Part shown: piece after piece, positions 27,712-36,562 of the stretch | Numbering within the stretch: the first letter of the stretch is position 1 | Layout of the letters: each line of letters opens with the position of its first letter | Source of the DNA: Burkholderiales bacterium RIFCSPLOWO2_12_FULL_61_40 | GTDB taxonomy: Bacteria; Pseudomonadota; Gammaproteobacteria; Burkholderiales; Burkholderiaceae_C | Assembly (NCBI GenBank): GCA_001770935.1 | Contig: MESI01000115.1 | Span: forward strand, 18,609 to 82,608 | Length of the DNA stretch: 64,000 bases | Reading direction: 5' to 3' | Program-made: the position numbers and the translations under genes | Notes under the pieces: model-generated | Told to the model about the DNA's origin: nothing | The model's database searches: none | Seen by the model: the letters and a program-made list of their open reading frames with translations, nothing else

Positions 27712-30027
27712 ATGTTATTTTCGATGAACTATGCCCTGACCATCAACGCCGCTGTCAGCCTCATCATGGGGGTGGCACTGGTGTTGGTCTGGCGCCGGGA
27801 CCGCACACAAGCCTTCACCCGCTATATGGGTTGGGCCAATCTGGTGCAGCTGCTGGTGCCCGCCACTTTCTGGCTCACCGCACAAAACAGCCCGGCCGCG
27901 GACCTCCTGGGGAGGACCGCGCTTCCCGCCGTGGCCGCCATGTACACCACTTTGCTGGCGGTAGGGACCATGCACCTGGCCCACCGGCCGGTCCCCACAA
28001 AATGGGTTGGTCTGTTTCTGCTGGCGCTGGTGGCCGTCAACGCCACCACCCTTGGGCTCGGCGGCATGCGCTTGGGCCAGGCCATCGCCGCCGCCATCAA
28101 TACCCTGCTGGGCGTGGTATGCACCTATTGGTTGTGGAACTCCGGCGCCACGCGCTACCACTCCGAAAAATTGGTGGGTCCACTGCTGGTCCTGCTGGGC
28201 CTGAACCAGTTTGTCTACGTGGTGTACCAGGACGGGGGGGTGGCCCTGCAGGCCATACTGGGTGCGCTGCTGCGCATGGCCTTGGGGCTGGTGCTGCTCT
28301 ATGCCGCTTTGGACCGGATCGCGCTGGCCGCCCGGAAATTGCAACACCGCTTTGAGCGCCTGACCGACCGTTCGCACCAGGGCATTTTGATCTTCCAGAC
28401 CGAGCACATCGTCTATGCCAACCCGGCTTGCATGGACATCTACGGGGCCAGCGACATTGCCGACATGAATTCCGCGGTGGTCACCCGGTCCATCCCCAAG
28501 GCCGAGCGCGCCATGGTGGGCCAGTTGCTGCAACGCATTCAAAGCGGCCAGCAAGACGATTTCAGCTACGAGGCCCTGCGCCACCGCCAGGACGGCACCC
28601 CCATGTGGCTGCGTTTTCATTTTTTCTGCACCGAGTGGGATGGCCTGCCAGCCGTGCAGGTGCTGATTTCGGACGACACCGAACGCTACCAGGCCAACCA
28701 GGCCCTGGTCTACCAGGCCCTGCACGATGACCTGACCGGCTTGCCCAACCGCGCTGCCTTGCTCAAAAGCCTGCGCCAGCGCTGCCAGCCCGATGGCCCA
28801 GGAGAGCGCTTTGTACTGGTGCTGATGAACATCGACCGCTTCAAGCTGTTCAACGAAGCCCATGGCCACGCCATGGGGGACGAGGTGCTCAAAGCGCTGG
28901 GGCACGCCCTGCGCGGCGCGCTGGATACAGGCGTCGAGGTGATGCGCCTGGCGGGCGATGAATTTGCATTGGTCTCGGCCCCGCATGGCGATGGTGATTT
29001 GGGTGAAACCGCCGTGGCCCTGGTCACCGCAGTGCGCCAGCTGCTCGCCAGGCCGCTGCAGGTGAACGAGGGGGAAATCTTCCTCGACGCATCCCTGGGC
29101 ATTGCCCTGTACCCCAACAGCGCCCGCGATGCGGACTCGCTGTTGCGCGCCGCCAATGCGGCCATGCATGTGGCCAAGCGCACCCCCGGCACCTCCCACC
29201 GGCTTGCAGAAAAAGCGTTTGAGCGCGGCTCCAGCAATGTGCTGGAACAAGAGCAGGCGCTGCGCGCAGGCATCGAGCGCGCGGAATTTCACCTGGTGTT
29301 CCAACCCAAGGTGAACGCCCAATCGGGCCGCTTGACCAGCTTCGAGGCCCTGGCGCGCTGGGACCGCCCCGGCGTGGGGCCGGTGAGCCCGGTGGAATTT
29401 ATCGCCGCCGCCGAGCGCACCGGCTTGATTGGCGTGCTGGGCACCGCTTTGCTCAGACAGGCCTGCCAGCAGATCGCCAGCTGGCAGCTGCAATACGGCA
29501 CTTGCGTGCCGGTGGCGGTCAACGTGTCCCCCTTGCAATTGCTGGCCCCCCGCTTCCCCCAACTGGTGGCGCACATCCTGGACTCCTGTGGTGTGGCCGC
29601 GCAATGGCTGACGCTGGAAATCACCGAAAGCTCCGCCGTTCAAAACATGGAGCAAACCGTGCTGCAGGTGGAACAGTTGCGGGCCATGGGCGTGCACGTC
29701 GCCATGGACGACTTCGGCACCGGCTTTTCCTCGCTCAACATGCTGCGCAGCTTGCGCCTGCACACCCTCAAAATAGACCGGGGCCTGATCGAACCCTTGC
29801 CCTCCAGCGACGCCATCGCGGTGGTGCGCGCCATTTGCCAGCTGGCCGATGCCTTGCATTTGCATGTGGTCGCCGAAGGCATAGAAACCGCAGAACAGGC
29901 CCACACCGCACGCGACGCAGGCTGTGGGGAACTGCAGGGTTATTTGTATTCCAGACCCCTGCTGCCCCAAGATGCGGGGGCTTGGCTGGGGCCGCTGGTG
30001 GTCGAACAGGTTCCCGCACCGGGATAA
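27712..30027 (+). CDS. membrane GGDEF-EAL protein with PAS domain
   Basis: A 771-residue cyclic-di-GMP protein. The first 215 residues hold about seven membrane segments, an input module. A PAS domain follows (about 225-330, HQGILIFQTEHIVYANPACMDIYG). The diguanylate cyclase domain has AGDEF at residues 414-418 in place of GGDEF, a substitution that some active enzymes tolerate. The phosphodiesterase domain starts near 520 with EAL at 545-547 and has the downstream acidic motif MDDFGTGFSSL, so hydrolysis of cyclic-di-GMP is likely. Start codon at 27712; a second ATG lies 4 codons on. The TAA stop opens a 107-bp repeat. Confidence 0.94.
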   Translation: MLFSMNYALTINAAVSLIMGVALVLVWRRDRTQAFTRYMGWANLVQLLVPATFWLTAQNSPAADLLGRTALPAVAAMYTTLLAVGTMHLAHRPVPTKWVGLFLLALVAVNATTLGLGGMRLGQAIAAAINTLLGVVCTYWLWNSGATRYHSEKLVGPLLVLLGLNQFVYVVYQDGGVALQAILGALLRMALGLVLLYAALDRIALAARKLQHRFERLTDRSHQGILIFQTEHIVYANPACMDIYGASDIADMNSAVVTRSIPKAERAMVGQLLQRIQSGQQDDFSYEALRHRQDGTPMWLRFHFFCTEWDGLPAVQVLISDDTERYQANQALVYQALHDDLTGLPNRAALLKSLRQRCQPDGPGERFVLVLMNIDRFKLFNEAHGHAMGDEVLKALGHALRGALDTGVEVMRLAGDEFALVSAPHGDGDLGETAVALVTAVRQLLARPLQVNEGEIFLDASLGIALYPNSARDADSLLRAANAAMHVAKRTPGTSHRLAEKAFERGSSNVLEQEQALRAGIERAEFHLVFQPKVNAQSGRLTSFEALARWDRPGVGPVSPVEFIAAAERTGLIGVLGTALLRQACQQIASWQLQYGTCVPVAVNVSPLQLLAPRFPQLVAHILDSCGVAAQWLTLEITESSAVQNMEQTVLQVEQLRAMGVHVAMDDFGTGFSSLNMLRSLRLHTLKIDRGLIEPLPSSDAIAVVRAICQLADALHLHVVAEGIETAEQAHTARDAGCGELQGYLYSRPLLPQDAGAWLGPLVVEQVPAPG

Positions 30028-30131
30028 TTCCATTTCCATATCCATGCGATATGTCGTTGCCCCTCCTTGTCGTGCTAAAGCACTGCCTGCGTCGGGGCGC
30101 CTAATCTCTCATTGATCTGAAAACGGAATAA
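30025..30131 (+). repeat. 107-bp MITE-like repeat, copy 3
   Basis: Exactly 107 bases, TAATTCC to GGAATAA, in the same orientation as copy 2 and opposite to copy 1. TAA is the stop codon of the GGDEF-EAL gene. The internal hairpin is GTGCTAAAGCAC. The flanks read TAA on both sides, compatible with a short target duplication. Confidence 0.86.
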
Positions 30132-30144
30132 GCCATACAACACC

Positions 30145-30657
30145 ATGCACCACGCGCTTGCACCGGCCGTTCTGGATGTCGAAGCCTCGGGCTTCGGGCG
30201 CAACAGCTACCCCATTGAAGTGGGCTTTGTCCTGCCCGACGGACACGCCTATTGCACGCTGGTGCGCCCCGAAGCGCATTGGACCCACTGGGACGCACAG
30301 GCCGAAACCCTGCACCATATCCCGCGTGCACTGATCCTGGCGCGCGGCCTGCCCGCAAAGGAGGTCGCCCGCCAGTTGAACCAGCAGCTGGCCGGACAAA
30401 CCGTGTATTCGGACGGCTGGGCCAATGACTACAGCTGGCTGGGCGCGCTGTTTGATGCGGCGGACATGGCACCGCGTTTCAAGCTGGAAAACCTGCGCGC
30501 CCTGCTCAATGACGCACAAGCCGACCAATGGCATACCGTCAAGGCCCAGGTCAGCAGCGAGCGCGGCACCCAGCGCCACCGCGCCAGCTCCGATGCGCGG
30601 CTGCTGCAGCTCACCTTGCAGCGGCTGCGCAGCCTGTGCGGCGCAGGCTCCCAATGA
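30145..30657 (+). CDS. DEDDh-type 3'-5' exonuclease-like protein
   Basis: A 170-residue single-domain protein with the signs of a DEDDh exonuclease: LDVEASG near residue 10 (Asp10, Glu12), YSDGWANDYSWL in the middle (Asp), and HRASSDARLL near residue 143 (His and the last Asp five residues on). Not a DNA polymerase subunit; it resembles small stand-alone exonuclease proteins of betaproteobacteria with unknown targets. It starts 13 bases after a 107-bp repeat, so that repeat forms its leader. Confidence 0.8.
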   Translation: MHHALAPAVLDVEASGFGRNSYPIEVGFVLPDGHAYCTLVRPEAHWTHWDAQAETLHHIPRALILARGLPAKEVARQLNQQLAGQTVYSDGWANDYSWLGALFDAADMAPRFKLENLRALLNDAQADQWHTVKAQVSSERGTQRHRASSDARLLQLTLQRLRSLCGAGSQ

Positions 30658-30670
30658 CGGGCTTGTTCGC

Positions 30671-32791
30671 CTAAAGATTCCCGGCGAACAGGCGGCGCAT
30701 GAGCATCTCCTTGAAGCCGCGCGCCTCCGACAGGCCCAGGCGCTCCAGGTAGGCCGGTGGTGCTTCCTTGCCTTCCCACAGGCTCTTGATCGCCATGGAC
30801 AGCATCTCGGCCGGGCGGTGGCTGGCCTGCTTCATCTTCTTCATGGCCTTGACCATGTGCTGCTCATCGTCGGTCAGGTCGGTGCCAAAGGGGAAGTCGG
30901 GCAACAAGCCGGCCTGCATCCAGGGGCGCAGTTTGGCGGCCAGGGCCTGGGGCAGGTTGTTGCGGTAGCACTCAGGCACTTCGTAGCCCGCATCCAGCTT
31001 GCCGTGGGCCTTGGCCTGTTTGACCAGCTCGCCCTGGAAGCGGGAATCCGCAATCTCGATCAGGCGCTTGACCACCTCACCATCGGACAAGCCCCGCAAC
31101 TCGGCAATGCCGTATTCGGTGATCACCACGTCGCGCAAATGGCGGGGGATGGTGACATGCCCGTAGTTCCACACAATGCTGCTTTTGAGCCCGTCCTTGT
31201 TGTCGTGGGTGGAGCGCAGCATCATCAGCAAGCGGGCATCGGGCAGCGCATGGGACATGGCCACAAAGTTGTACTGCCCGCCCACGCCGCTGACCACCTG
31301 GCCCGACTCCAGTGCGTCGCTGGCCGCAGCACCCAGCAGGGTCACCACCATGGTGGTGTTGATGAAACGCGCCTTGCGCCGCTGCGCACGCTTCAAGGCA
31401 TCGTCGCCATACAACTGGTTGATGAAGTCAATGCGCGTCATGTCGATCTTGTCCAGCTCCTGCGGCGGCATGGTGCGCAGACGTTCATAAAAGTCGCGGG
31501 GGCCGAGGAAGAACCCCCCGGTCATGAAAATGCCGCCCGTGAGGCGCGGGCCCAGCATGTTGGCGCCCACACAGTCCAAACTGGCATCGTCGCGCAGGTT
31601 GTTACTGCAGCGCGTGCCGTCCAGCTCCAGGGTATCCCCATGAAGCACCACTTCGGGCCGCAAGACGCCAAAACGCTGCAGGAAGGCCAGGTCTTCAGCG
31701 CCCAGGGGCGAGCGAATCCGCCCACCGTCCAGCAGCGCGCGCAAGGTATCCGGCGTGACGGTCTCGTCCTGGATGCGCCCGTCGTTGAGCATTTGCTGCA
31801 ACACGGCATCGCCAAACACTTCGCGGCGCACAATGCCCGCCTCGATCAGCTTGAGAAAGCCGTTGACAAACATTTCGGAGCAGCCATACAGGCCTTCATC
31901 AAAACGCCCCAGCTCGCGCCCCTGCAGACCCTGGGGGCACAGCGATTCGAGAATGCGTTTGTATTCCGCGCTGTGGCGGTCCCGCACCACCAGCGCCTGG
32001 GCAATGGCATCGCCCAGTGAGCCGATGCCAATTTGCAGGGTACCGCCGTCCGTGACCAGGCTGGACGCATGCAGCCCGATGGCGTAGTCCGCCACACTGA
32101 TGCGGGCATTGGGCGGGGCAAACACGGCGTGGGTGGCCGCAGGGTCGGTCACCACCACGTCAAAAAATTCGGGGCTCACTTCCGCGCCATTGGGCATGAA
32201 GGGCATCTTGTGGTTGATCACCCCAATGGCAATCAGGGGCGCCCCGGTGGAGCGCATATTGGCAATCACCTCGTGGCTGACATCGGGGTTGCTGGACAAG
32301 CTCAGGCGCAGCCCTTTGGCGTCTTCCTTGGCCGCGACCGCCTGGGCCAGCACGTTGATGCCCTGCACCCCCATGTCGCGCGCCACAAAGGTGTAGTTGG
32401 TGGAGATGTAGCTGATCTGCGCCGTGTCGTTGCCCAGGTAGTCGCCGGTCTTCATGAAGAACTCGCGCACCTCGATATGGGACGGCAGCTCGCCCGAGCG
32501 GGCATCTTTCACATAGTCCATGTCGGGGTAGTCTTCAAACACCCGCTCGACCAGGGGCTCCAGAAAATTCTTCTCCAGCTCGCTGTGGCCCACCGGCTTT
32601 TCCAGCGACAGCGCGGTGATGATGCGCAGCTTGCGCGCGGGGTTGGCCTTGATGCGGCGGTACAGCGCATTGACCAGCGGATTGGGCTTGCCCACCCCTA
32701 AAGGAATACCGAGGACAACGTCCCCCACAATGGTGTCCAGCACGTGGTCTACGCATGCTTCAATGGAGTCGATGGTTAATGGCTTGGTCAC
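30671..32791 (-). CDS. acetyl-CoA hydrolase/transferase family protein
   Basis: A 706-residue protein of the long acetyl-CoA hydrolase/4-hydroxybutyrate CoA-transferase group. It has a CoA-transferase-like fold with GTLQIGIGSLGDAIAQAL and GYDVVITEYGIAEL-like segment VVITEYGIAELRGLSDGEVV near residue 555. It starts MTKPLTIDSIEACVDHVL. The length of around 700 residues is normal for this subfamily. It may move CoA between acetyl-CoA and short organic acids. It converges with the exonuclease gene and diverges from the SRPBCC gene. Confidence 0.9.
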   Translation of the reverse strand: MTKPLTIDSIEACVDHVLDTIVGDVVLGIPLGVGKPNPLVNALYRRIKANPARKLRIITALSLEKPVGHSELEKNFLEPLVERVFEDYPDMDYVKDARSGELPSHIEVREFFMKTGDYLGNDTAQISYISTNYTFVARDMGVQGINVLAQAVAAKEDAKGLRLSLSSNPDVSHEVIANMRSTGAPLIAIGVINHKMPFMPNGAEVSPEFFDVVVTDPAATHAVFAPPNARISVADYAIGLHASSLVTDGGTLQIGIGSLGDAIAQALVVRDRHSAEYKRILESLCPQGLQGRELGRFDEGLYGCSEMFVNGFLKLIEAGIVRREVFGDAVLQQMLNDGRIQDETVTPDTLRALLDGGRIRSPLGAEDLAFLQRFGVLRPEVVLHGDTLELDGTRCSNNLRDDASLDCVGANMLGPRLTGGIFMTGGFFLGPRDFYERLRTMPPQELDKIDMTRIDFINQLYGDDALKRAQRRKARFINTTMVVTLLGAAASDALESGQVVSGVGGQYNFVAMSHALPDARLLMMLRSTHDNKDGLKSSIVWNYGHVTIPRHLRDVVITEYGIAELRGLSDGEVVKRLIEIADSRFQGELVKQAKAHGKLDAGYEVPECYRNNLPQALAAKLRPWMQAGLLPDFPFGTDLTDDEQHMVKAMKKMKQASHRPAEMLSMAIKSLWEGKEAPPAYLERLGLSEARGFKEMLMRRLFAGNL

Positions 32792-32953
32792 GGTGTGACG
32801 CTCCCTGCAAAAAATTTGAAAAGGCCAGTATGTGCACGAGAGCCACAGAATAACTTGACCTGAATTAAATTCGCCACGGCCTAAGGTTGCCGCTCTAGAC
32901 TGGCTTGCAGTAACATGCCGACCCGTTGCAGCCCCCCCTATTCAGGAGATCCC

Positions 32954-33433
32954 ATGGCGATCACCGTCCCCGTCGAACTTGGTTATGAATTCAAGGTCAA
33001 GGCAAGCGCCAAGGAAGTGTTCGACGTGCTGGCCAATGTGCCCGACTCCGCCAGCCATTACCCCAAAGTGAGCCGTCTGGTGGACCAGGGCGACGGCGCT
33101 TACCGCTGGGAAATGGAAAAGATCAGCGTGGGCTCCCTGGACCTGCAAACGGTGTACGCATCCCGTTATGTTTCCAACAAAACCAAAGGCACAGTGGCGT
33201 GGACGCCGATCCAAGGCGAAGGCAATGCCCAGGTGTCCGGCAGTTGGAAAATCACCGAAAAGGAAAAGTCCACCAAGCTGGTGCTTCAACTGGAAGCCGA
33301 ACTGACCCTGCCCCTGCCCCTGCCCGGCCTCATGAAAATGGTGGTGGCGCCCCTGGTGGAAGCCGAATTCGAGGCACTGACCGAGCAGTACATCGCCAAC
33401 CTGATCCAGCGTTTTGGCGGCGAGGTCAGCTGA
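32954..33433 (+). CDS. SRPBCC family protein (START-like lipid-binding fold)
   Basis: A 159-residue protein of the SRPBCC/polyketide-cyclase or COQ10-like fold: KVKASAKEVFDVLANVPDSASHYPKV at the start and a long C-terminal helix (LMKMVVAPLVEAEFEALTEQYIANLIQRFG) are the fold's hallmarks. ATG at 32954 is chosen as AGGAGA lies just before it. These proteins bind hydrophobic ligands; ligand unknown. The stop overlaps the 3' end of the convergent alcohol dehydrogenase gene by 8 bases. Confidence 0.88.
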   Translation: MAITVPVELGYEFKVKASAKEVFDVLANVPDSASHYPKVSRLVDQGDGAYRWEMEKISVGSLDLQTVYASRYVSNKTKGTVAWTPIQGEGNAQVSGSWKITEKEKSTKLVLQLEAELTLPLPLPGLMKMVVAPLVEAEFEALTEQYIANLIQRFGGEVS

Positions 33434-34442
33434 AATCGGCGTCCAGCACCACCCGGTAACGGGCCTGACCCGAACGCAGGTGGTCCAGCGCCTCGTTGAC
33501 CCGGCGCATGGGAAAGTGCTCCACCTGCGGCGCAATGCCGTGGCGGGCTGAGAACTCCAGCATTTTGGCCAGCATCGTGGGCGAGGGCGTGGGGGATGCC
33601 GAGATGCTGCGCTGCCACGACAACAAGCCGCTGGTGCGCAGCTTCATCGCCTCGGTCACCACCCCCACCATGTGCATACGCCCCTTGGGCGCCAGCGTGC
33701 CGATCAGCGCATCCCACTCCAGGCTGGCGCCTACCGTGACCAGCAAGAAGTCCAGCGTTCCGGCAATCGTTTTGAGTTCTTTCACGTCCACACTGGAGAT
33801 GGTGTGGTGCGCGCCCAGCGCCAAAGCCTCTTCACGCTTGGAGGGCGTGGAGGTGAACGCGGTTACCTCGCAACCCCAGGCCCGGGCGAACTTCACCGCC
33901 AGATGGCCCAGACCGCCGATACCCACCACGCCCACCTTGTCGGTGGGTTGGATGCCGTGGACCACAAAGGGCAAAAACGCAGTACCGCCACCGCACATCA
34001 AAGGGCCGACCGCGCTGGCATCCAGCGCGTCGGGCAGGGGAATGTTCCAGCTCCAGTGGGCACGCACGCGGTCGGCAAAACCGCCATGGCGGCCGATGAT
34101 GGTGGGCTGGCTTTTACGGCACAGGTTCTGCTCACCGCCCAGGCAGTGCTGGCAATGCAGGCAACTGCGGCTGTGCCAGCCCAGGCCCACGCGCTGGCCC
34201 ACGTGGCGGCCCTTGGCCTGCGCCCCCACCGCCACAATGGTGCCCACCACCTCATGGCCGGGCACCAGGGGGTAGTTGGCCGGAAACCACTCGCTGTCCA
34301 CCATGGCCAGGTCGGAGTGGCATACACCGCAGTATTCGACCGCAATTTCCACGTCCTCCGGGTCCATGGGACCGGGGTCAAACTCGAATTTTTCCAGGGG
34401 GCCGCCGCTGCGTGTGGCGGCCCAGGCGCGAAACTGGGTCAT
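33426..34442 (-). CDS. zinc-dependent alcohol dehydrogenase (YahK/CAD type)
   Basis: A 338-residue medium-chain zinc alcohol dehydrogenase, NAD(P)-dependent. Catalytic zinc motif VEYCGVCHSDLAMV with GHEVVGTI; structural zinc cysteines in CLHCQHCLGGEQNLC; NADP-binding GVVGIGGLGHLAVKFARAWG. The sequence groups with YahK/cinnamyl-alcohol-type aldehyde reductases, so aldehyde reduction is more likely than alcohol oxidation in vivo. ATG at 34442 is used as it opens the conserved MTQFRAWAA. It is divergent from the KAS III-like gene. Confidence 0.94.
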   Translation of the reverse strand: MTQFRAWAATRSGGPLEKFEFDPGPMDPEDVEIAVEYCGVCHSDLAMVDSEWFPANYPLVPGHEVVGTIVAVGAQAKGRHVGQRVGLGWHSRSCLHCQHCLGGEQNLCRKSQPTIIGRHGGFADRVRAHWSWNIPLPDALDASAVGPLMCGGGTAFLPFVVHGIQPTDKVGVVGIGGLGHLAVKFARAWGCEVTAFTSTPSKREEALALGAHHTISSVDVKELKTIAGTLDFLLVTVGASLEWDALIGTLAPKGRMHMVGVVTEAMKLRTSGLLSWQRSISASPTPSPTMLAKMLEFSARHGIAPQVEHFPMRRVNEALDHLRSGQARYRVVLDADFS

Positions 34443-34596
34443 GGTGCGTCCGTAAAGAGAGGGTCTGGCGCACAGCGTACCGCAGTACAGCGCCCTATGC
34501 CAGGGCGTCTGTAACCCCTGCGACGGCAAAAACCCGGAGCATAATCAGCGCGGCATTGGATTTGGCCAATGCCCGTCACCCCAAGAGCTCTTTACT

Positions 34597-35715
34597 ATGC
34601 ATCGTGTTGCCATCAGCAGTACCGGCCTTTTTACGCCACCCGAAGTCATCACCAACGAAGAATTGGTGGCTGCGTACAACCAGTATGCCCAGCTGGAAAA
34701 TGCCAAGCACGCACAAGACATTGCCGCAGGCAGCCACACTGCGCTGGTCGAATCCAACGTCGAATTCATCGAAAAAGCCTCCGGCATCCAACGCCGCTAT
34801 GTGATGGAAAAGTCCGGCGTGCTGGACCCGCACCGCATGCGCCCGGTGTTCACCCCGCGCCCGGACACGGAAATATCCCTCATGGCCGAAATCGGCGTCA
34901 AAGCCGCGCAGGCTGCGCTGGACGCTGCGGGCAAAACCGCCGCCGATGTGGACAGCGTCATTTGCGCCTGCGCCAACCAGCAACGCGCCTACCCCGCCAT
35001 GGCGGTGGAAATCCAGACCGCGCTGGGGATTCAGGGCTACGGCTTTGACATGAATGTGGCCTGCTCGTCGGCCACCTTCGGCATTGAACAGGCCGTGAAC
35101 GCCGTGCGCACCGGTTCGGCCCGCGCCGTGCTGGTGATCAGCCCCGAAATCACCTCCGGCCACCAGGCCTGGATAGACCGGGACTGCCACTTCATCTTTG
35201 GCGACGTGTGCACCGCGGTGCTGGTGGAACGCCTGGACCTGGCGCCCGCAGGCAGCTTTGAAGTGCTGGGCACCCAACTCACCACCACGTTTTCCAACGC
35301 CATCCGCAACAACCACGGCTTCATGTCCCGCTCTGAAGACCGCGACCCGGACGACCGCGACCAGTTGTTCCGCCAGGAAGGCCGCAAAGTGTTCAAGGAG
35401 GTGTGCCCCATGGCCGCCGAACACATCACCGGACACCTGGCAACGTTGGAACTGCAACCTGCCCAAGTGCGCCGCTTCTGGCTGCACCAGGCCAACCTCT
35501 CCATGAACCAATTGATCAGCCGCAAAATCCTGGGGCGCGACGCCACGCGGGAAGAAGCGCCGGTGATTCTGGACGAATTCGCCAACACCGCCTCGGCCGG
35601 CTCCATCATCGCCTTTCACCGCCACCATGCCGACATCCAGAGCGGCGAAGTGGGCGTGATCTGCTCGTTCGGGGCGGGTTATTCGATTGGCAGCGTGGTT
35701 GTCAAACGCATTTAA
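34597..35715 (+). CDS. beta-ketoacyl-ACP synthase III-like protein
   Basis: A 372-residue thiolase-fold enzyme of the FabH group. Catalytic triad: Cys156 in DMNVACSSATFG, His297 in RFWLHQANL and Asn330 in DEFANTASAG. It is longer than standard FabH (about 320), with extra sequence around residues 30-90, a feature of a distinct proteobacterial KAS III subclass. It might start a branched or secondary acyl chain rather than bulk fatty acids; standard fab genes are not adjacent. It is followed 31 bases later by yebC on the same strand. Confidence 0.9.
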   Translation: MHRVAISSTGLFTPPEVITNEELVAAYNQYAQLENAKHAQDIAAGSHTALVESNVEFIEKASGIQRRYVMEKSGVLDPHRMRPVFTPRPDTEISLMAEIGVKAAQAALDAAGKTAADVDSVICACANQQRAYPAMAVEIQTALGIQGYGFDMNVACSSATFGIEQAVNAVRTGSARAVLVISPEITSGHQAWIDRDCHFIFGDVCTAVLVERLDLAPAGSFEVLGTQLTTTFSNAIRNNHGFMSRSEDRDPDDRDQLFRQEGRKVFKEVCPMAAEHITGHLATLELQPAQVRRFWLHQANLSMNQLISRKILGRDATREEAPVILDEFANTASAGSIIAFHRHHADIQSGEVGVICSFGAGYSIGSVVVKRI

Positions 35716-35746
35716 AACACGATAGCAACAAACAGGAAACCAGACT

Positions 35747-36451
35747 ATGGGCGCACAGTGGAAAGCAAAAGGCAAGGAACTGGCGGCAAATGCCAAGGGC
35801 CGTGCATTCGGAAAATTGTCCAAGGACATCATGCTCGCGGCGCGCAGCGGGGCCGACCCCGCCGCCAACGCCCGCCTGCGGCTATTGGTGGAACAGGCCC
35901 GCAAGGTCTCCATGCCCAAGGACACGCTGGAGCGCGCCATCAAGAAAGGCGCGGGCCTGACCGGCGAAGCGGTCCATTTTGAACACGTTATTTACGAAGG
36001 CTTTGCCCCGCACCAGGTGCCGGTGATGGTGGAGTGCCTGACCGACAACGTGAACCGCACGGCGCCTGAAATGCGCGTCCTGTTCCGCAAGGGGCAACTG
36101 GGCACCTCCGGCTCGGTGTCCTGGGACTTTGACCATGTCGGCATGATCGAAGCCGAACCCGCCGCCGCTGGGGCTGATGCGGAAGTGGCCGCCATCGAAG
36201 CTGGCGCCCAGGACTTTGAAGCGGGCGACGAGGAAGGCACAACCCTGTTCCTGACCGACGCCTCCGACCTGGACCTGGTGAGCCGCGCACTGCCCACCCA
36301 CGGCTTCACCGTGCTGACCGCCAAGCTGGGCTACAAGCCCAAAAACCCGGTCAACCTGAGCGCCGAAGCGCTGGAAGAAGTCGAAGCCTTCCTGGCCGCG
36401 ATTGACGGCAATGACGATGTGCAGAATGTGTATGTGGGGTTGGCGGGGTAG
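35747..36451 (+). CDS. yebC: YebC/PmpR family transcriptional regulator or translation factor
   Basis: A 234-residue YebC-type protein. The N-terminus [33 protein letters not shown], in pieces, and the [26 protein letters not shown] stretch are characteristic. YebC/PmpR was described as a DNA-binding regulator; later work on relatives (YebC1/YebC2, TACO1) points to a role in relieving ribosome stalling. Start MG at 35747 with AGGAAACC upstream. The gap to the KAS III-like gene is short and co-transcription is plausible. Confidence 0.94.
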   Translation: MGAQWKAKGKELAANAKGRAFGKLSKDIMLAARSGADPAANARLRLLVEQARKVSMPKDTLERAIKKGAGLTGEAVHFEHVIYEGFAPHQVPVMVECLTDNVNRTAPEMRVLFRKGQLGTSGSVSWDFDHVGMIEAEPAAAGADAEVAAIEAGAQDFEAGDEEGTTLFLTDASDLDLVSRALPTHGFTVLTAKLGYKPKNPVNLSAEALEEVEAFLAAIDGNDDVQNVYVGLAG

Positions 36452-36562
36452 GCGCGGACCGGTGAAATCACGGCCATTTGCAGCCCCCACCATCCATGCC
36501 CCGTCGCCCTGACAACCTCAAAACCCTGCATTTCTGCCTGGACAGATTTGGCACGGGATGGT

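Noticed and set aside
27715..30045. A 776-codon open frame opposite the GGDEF-EAL gene, and similar long opposite frames at 534-1994, 3409-4857, 24677-26104 and 54400-55941.
   Set aside because: They mirror recognisable genes, are rich in H, Q, G and A as expected of antisense frames in GC-rich DNA, and show no domains or suitable starts.
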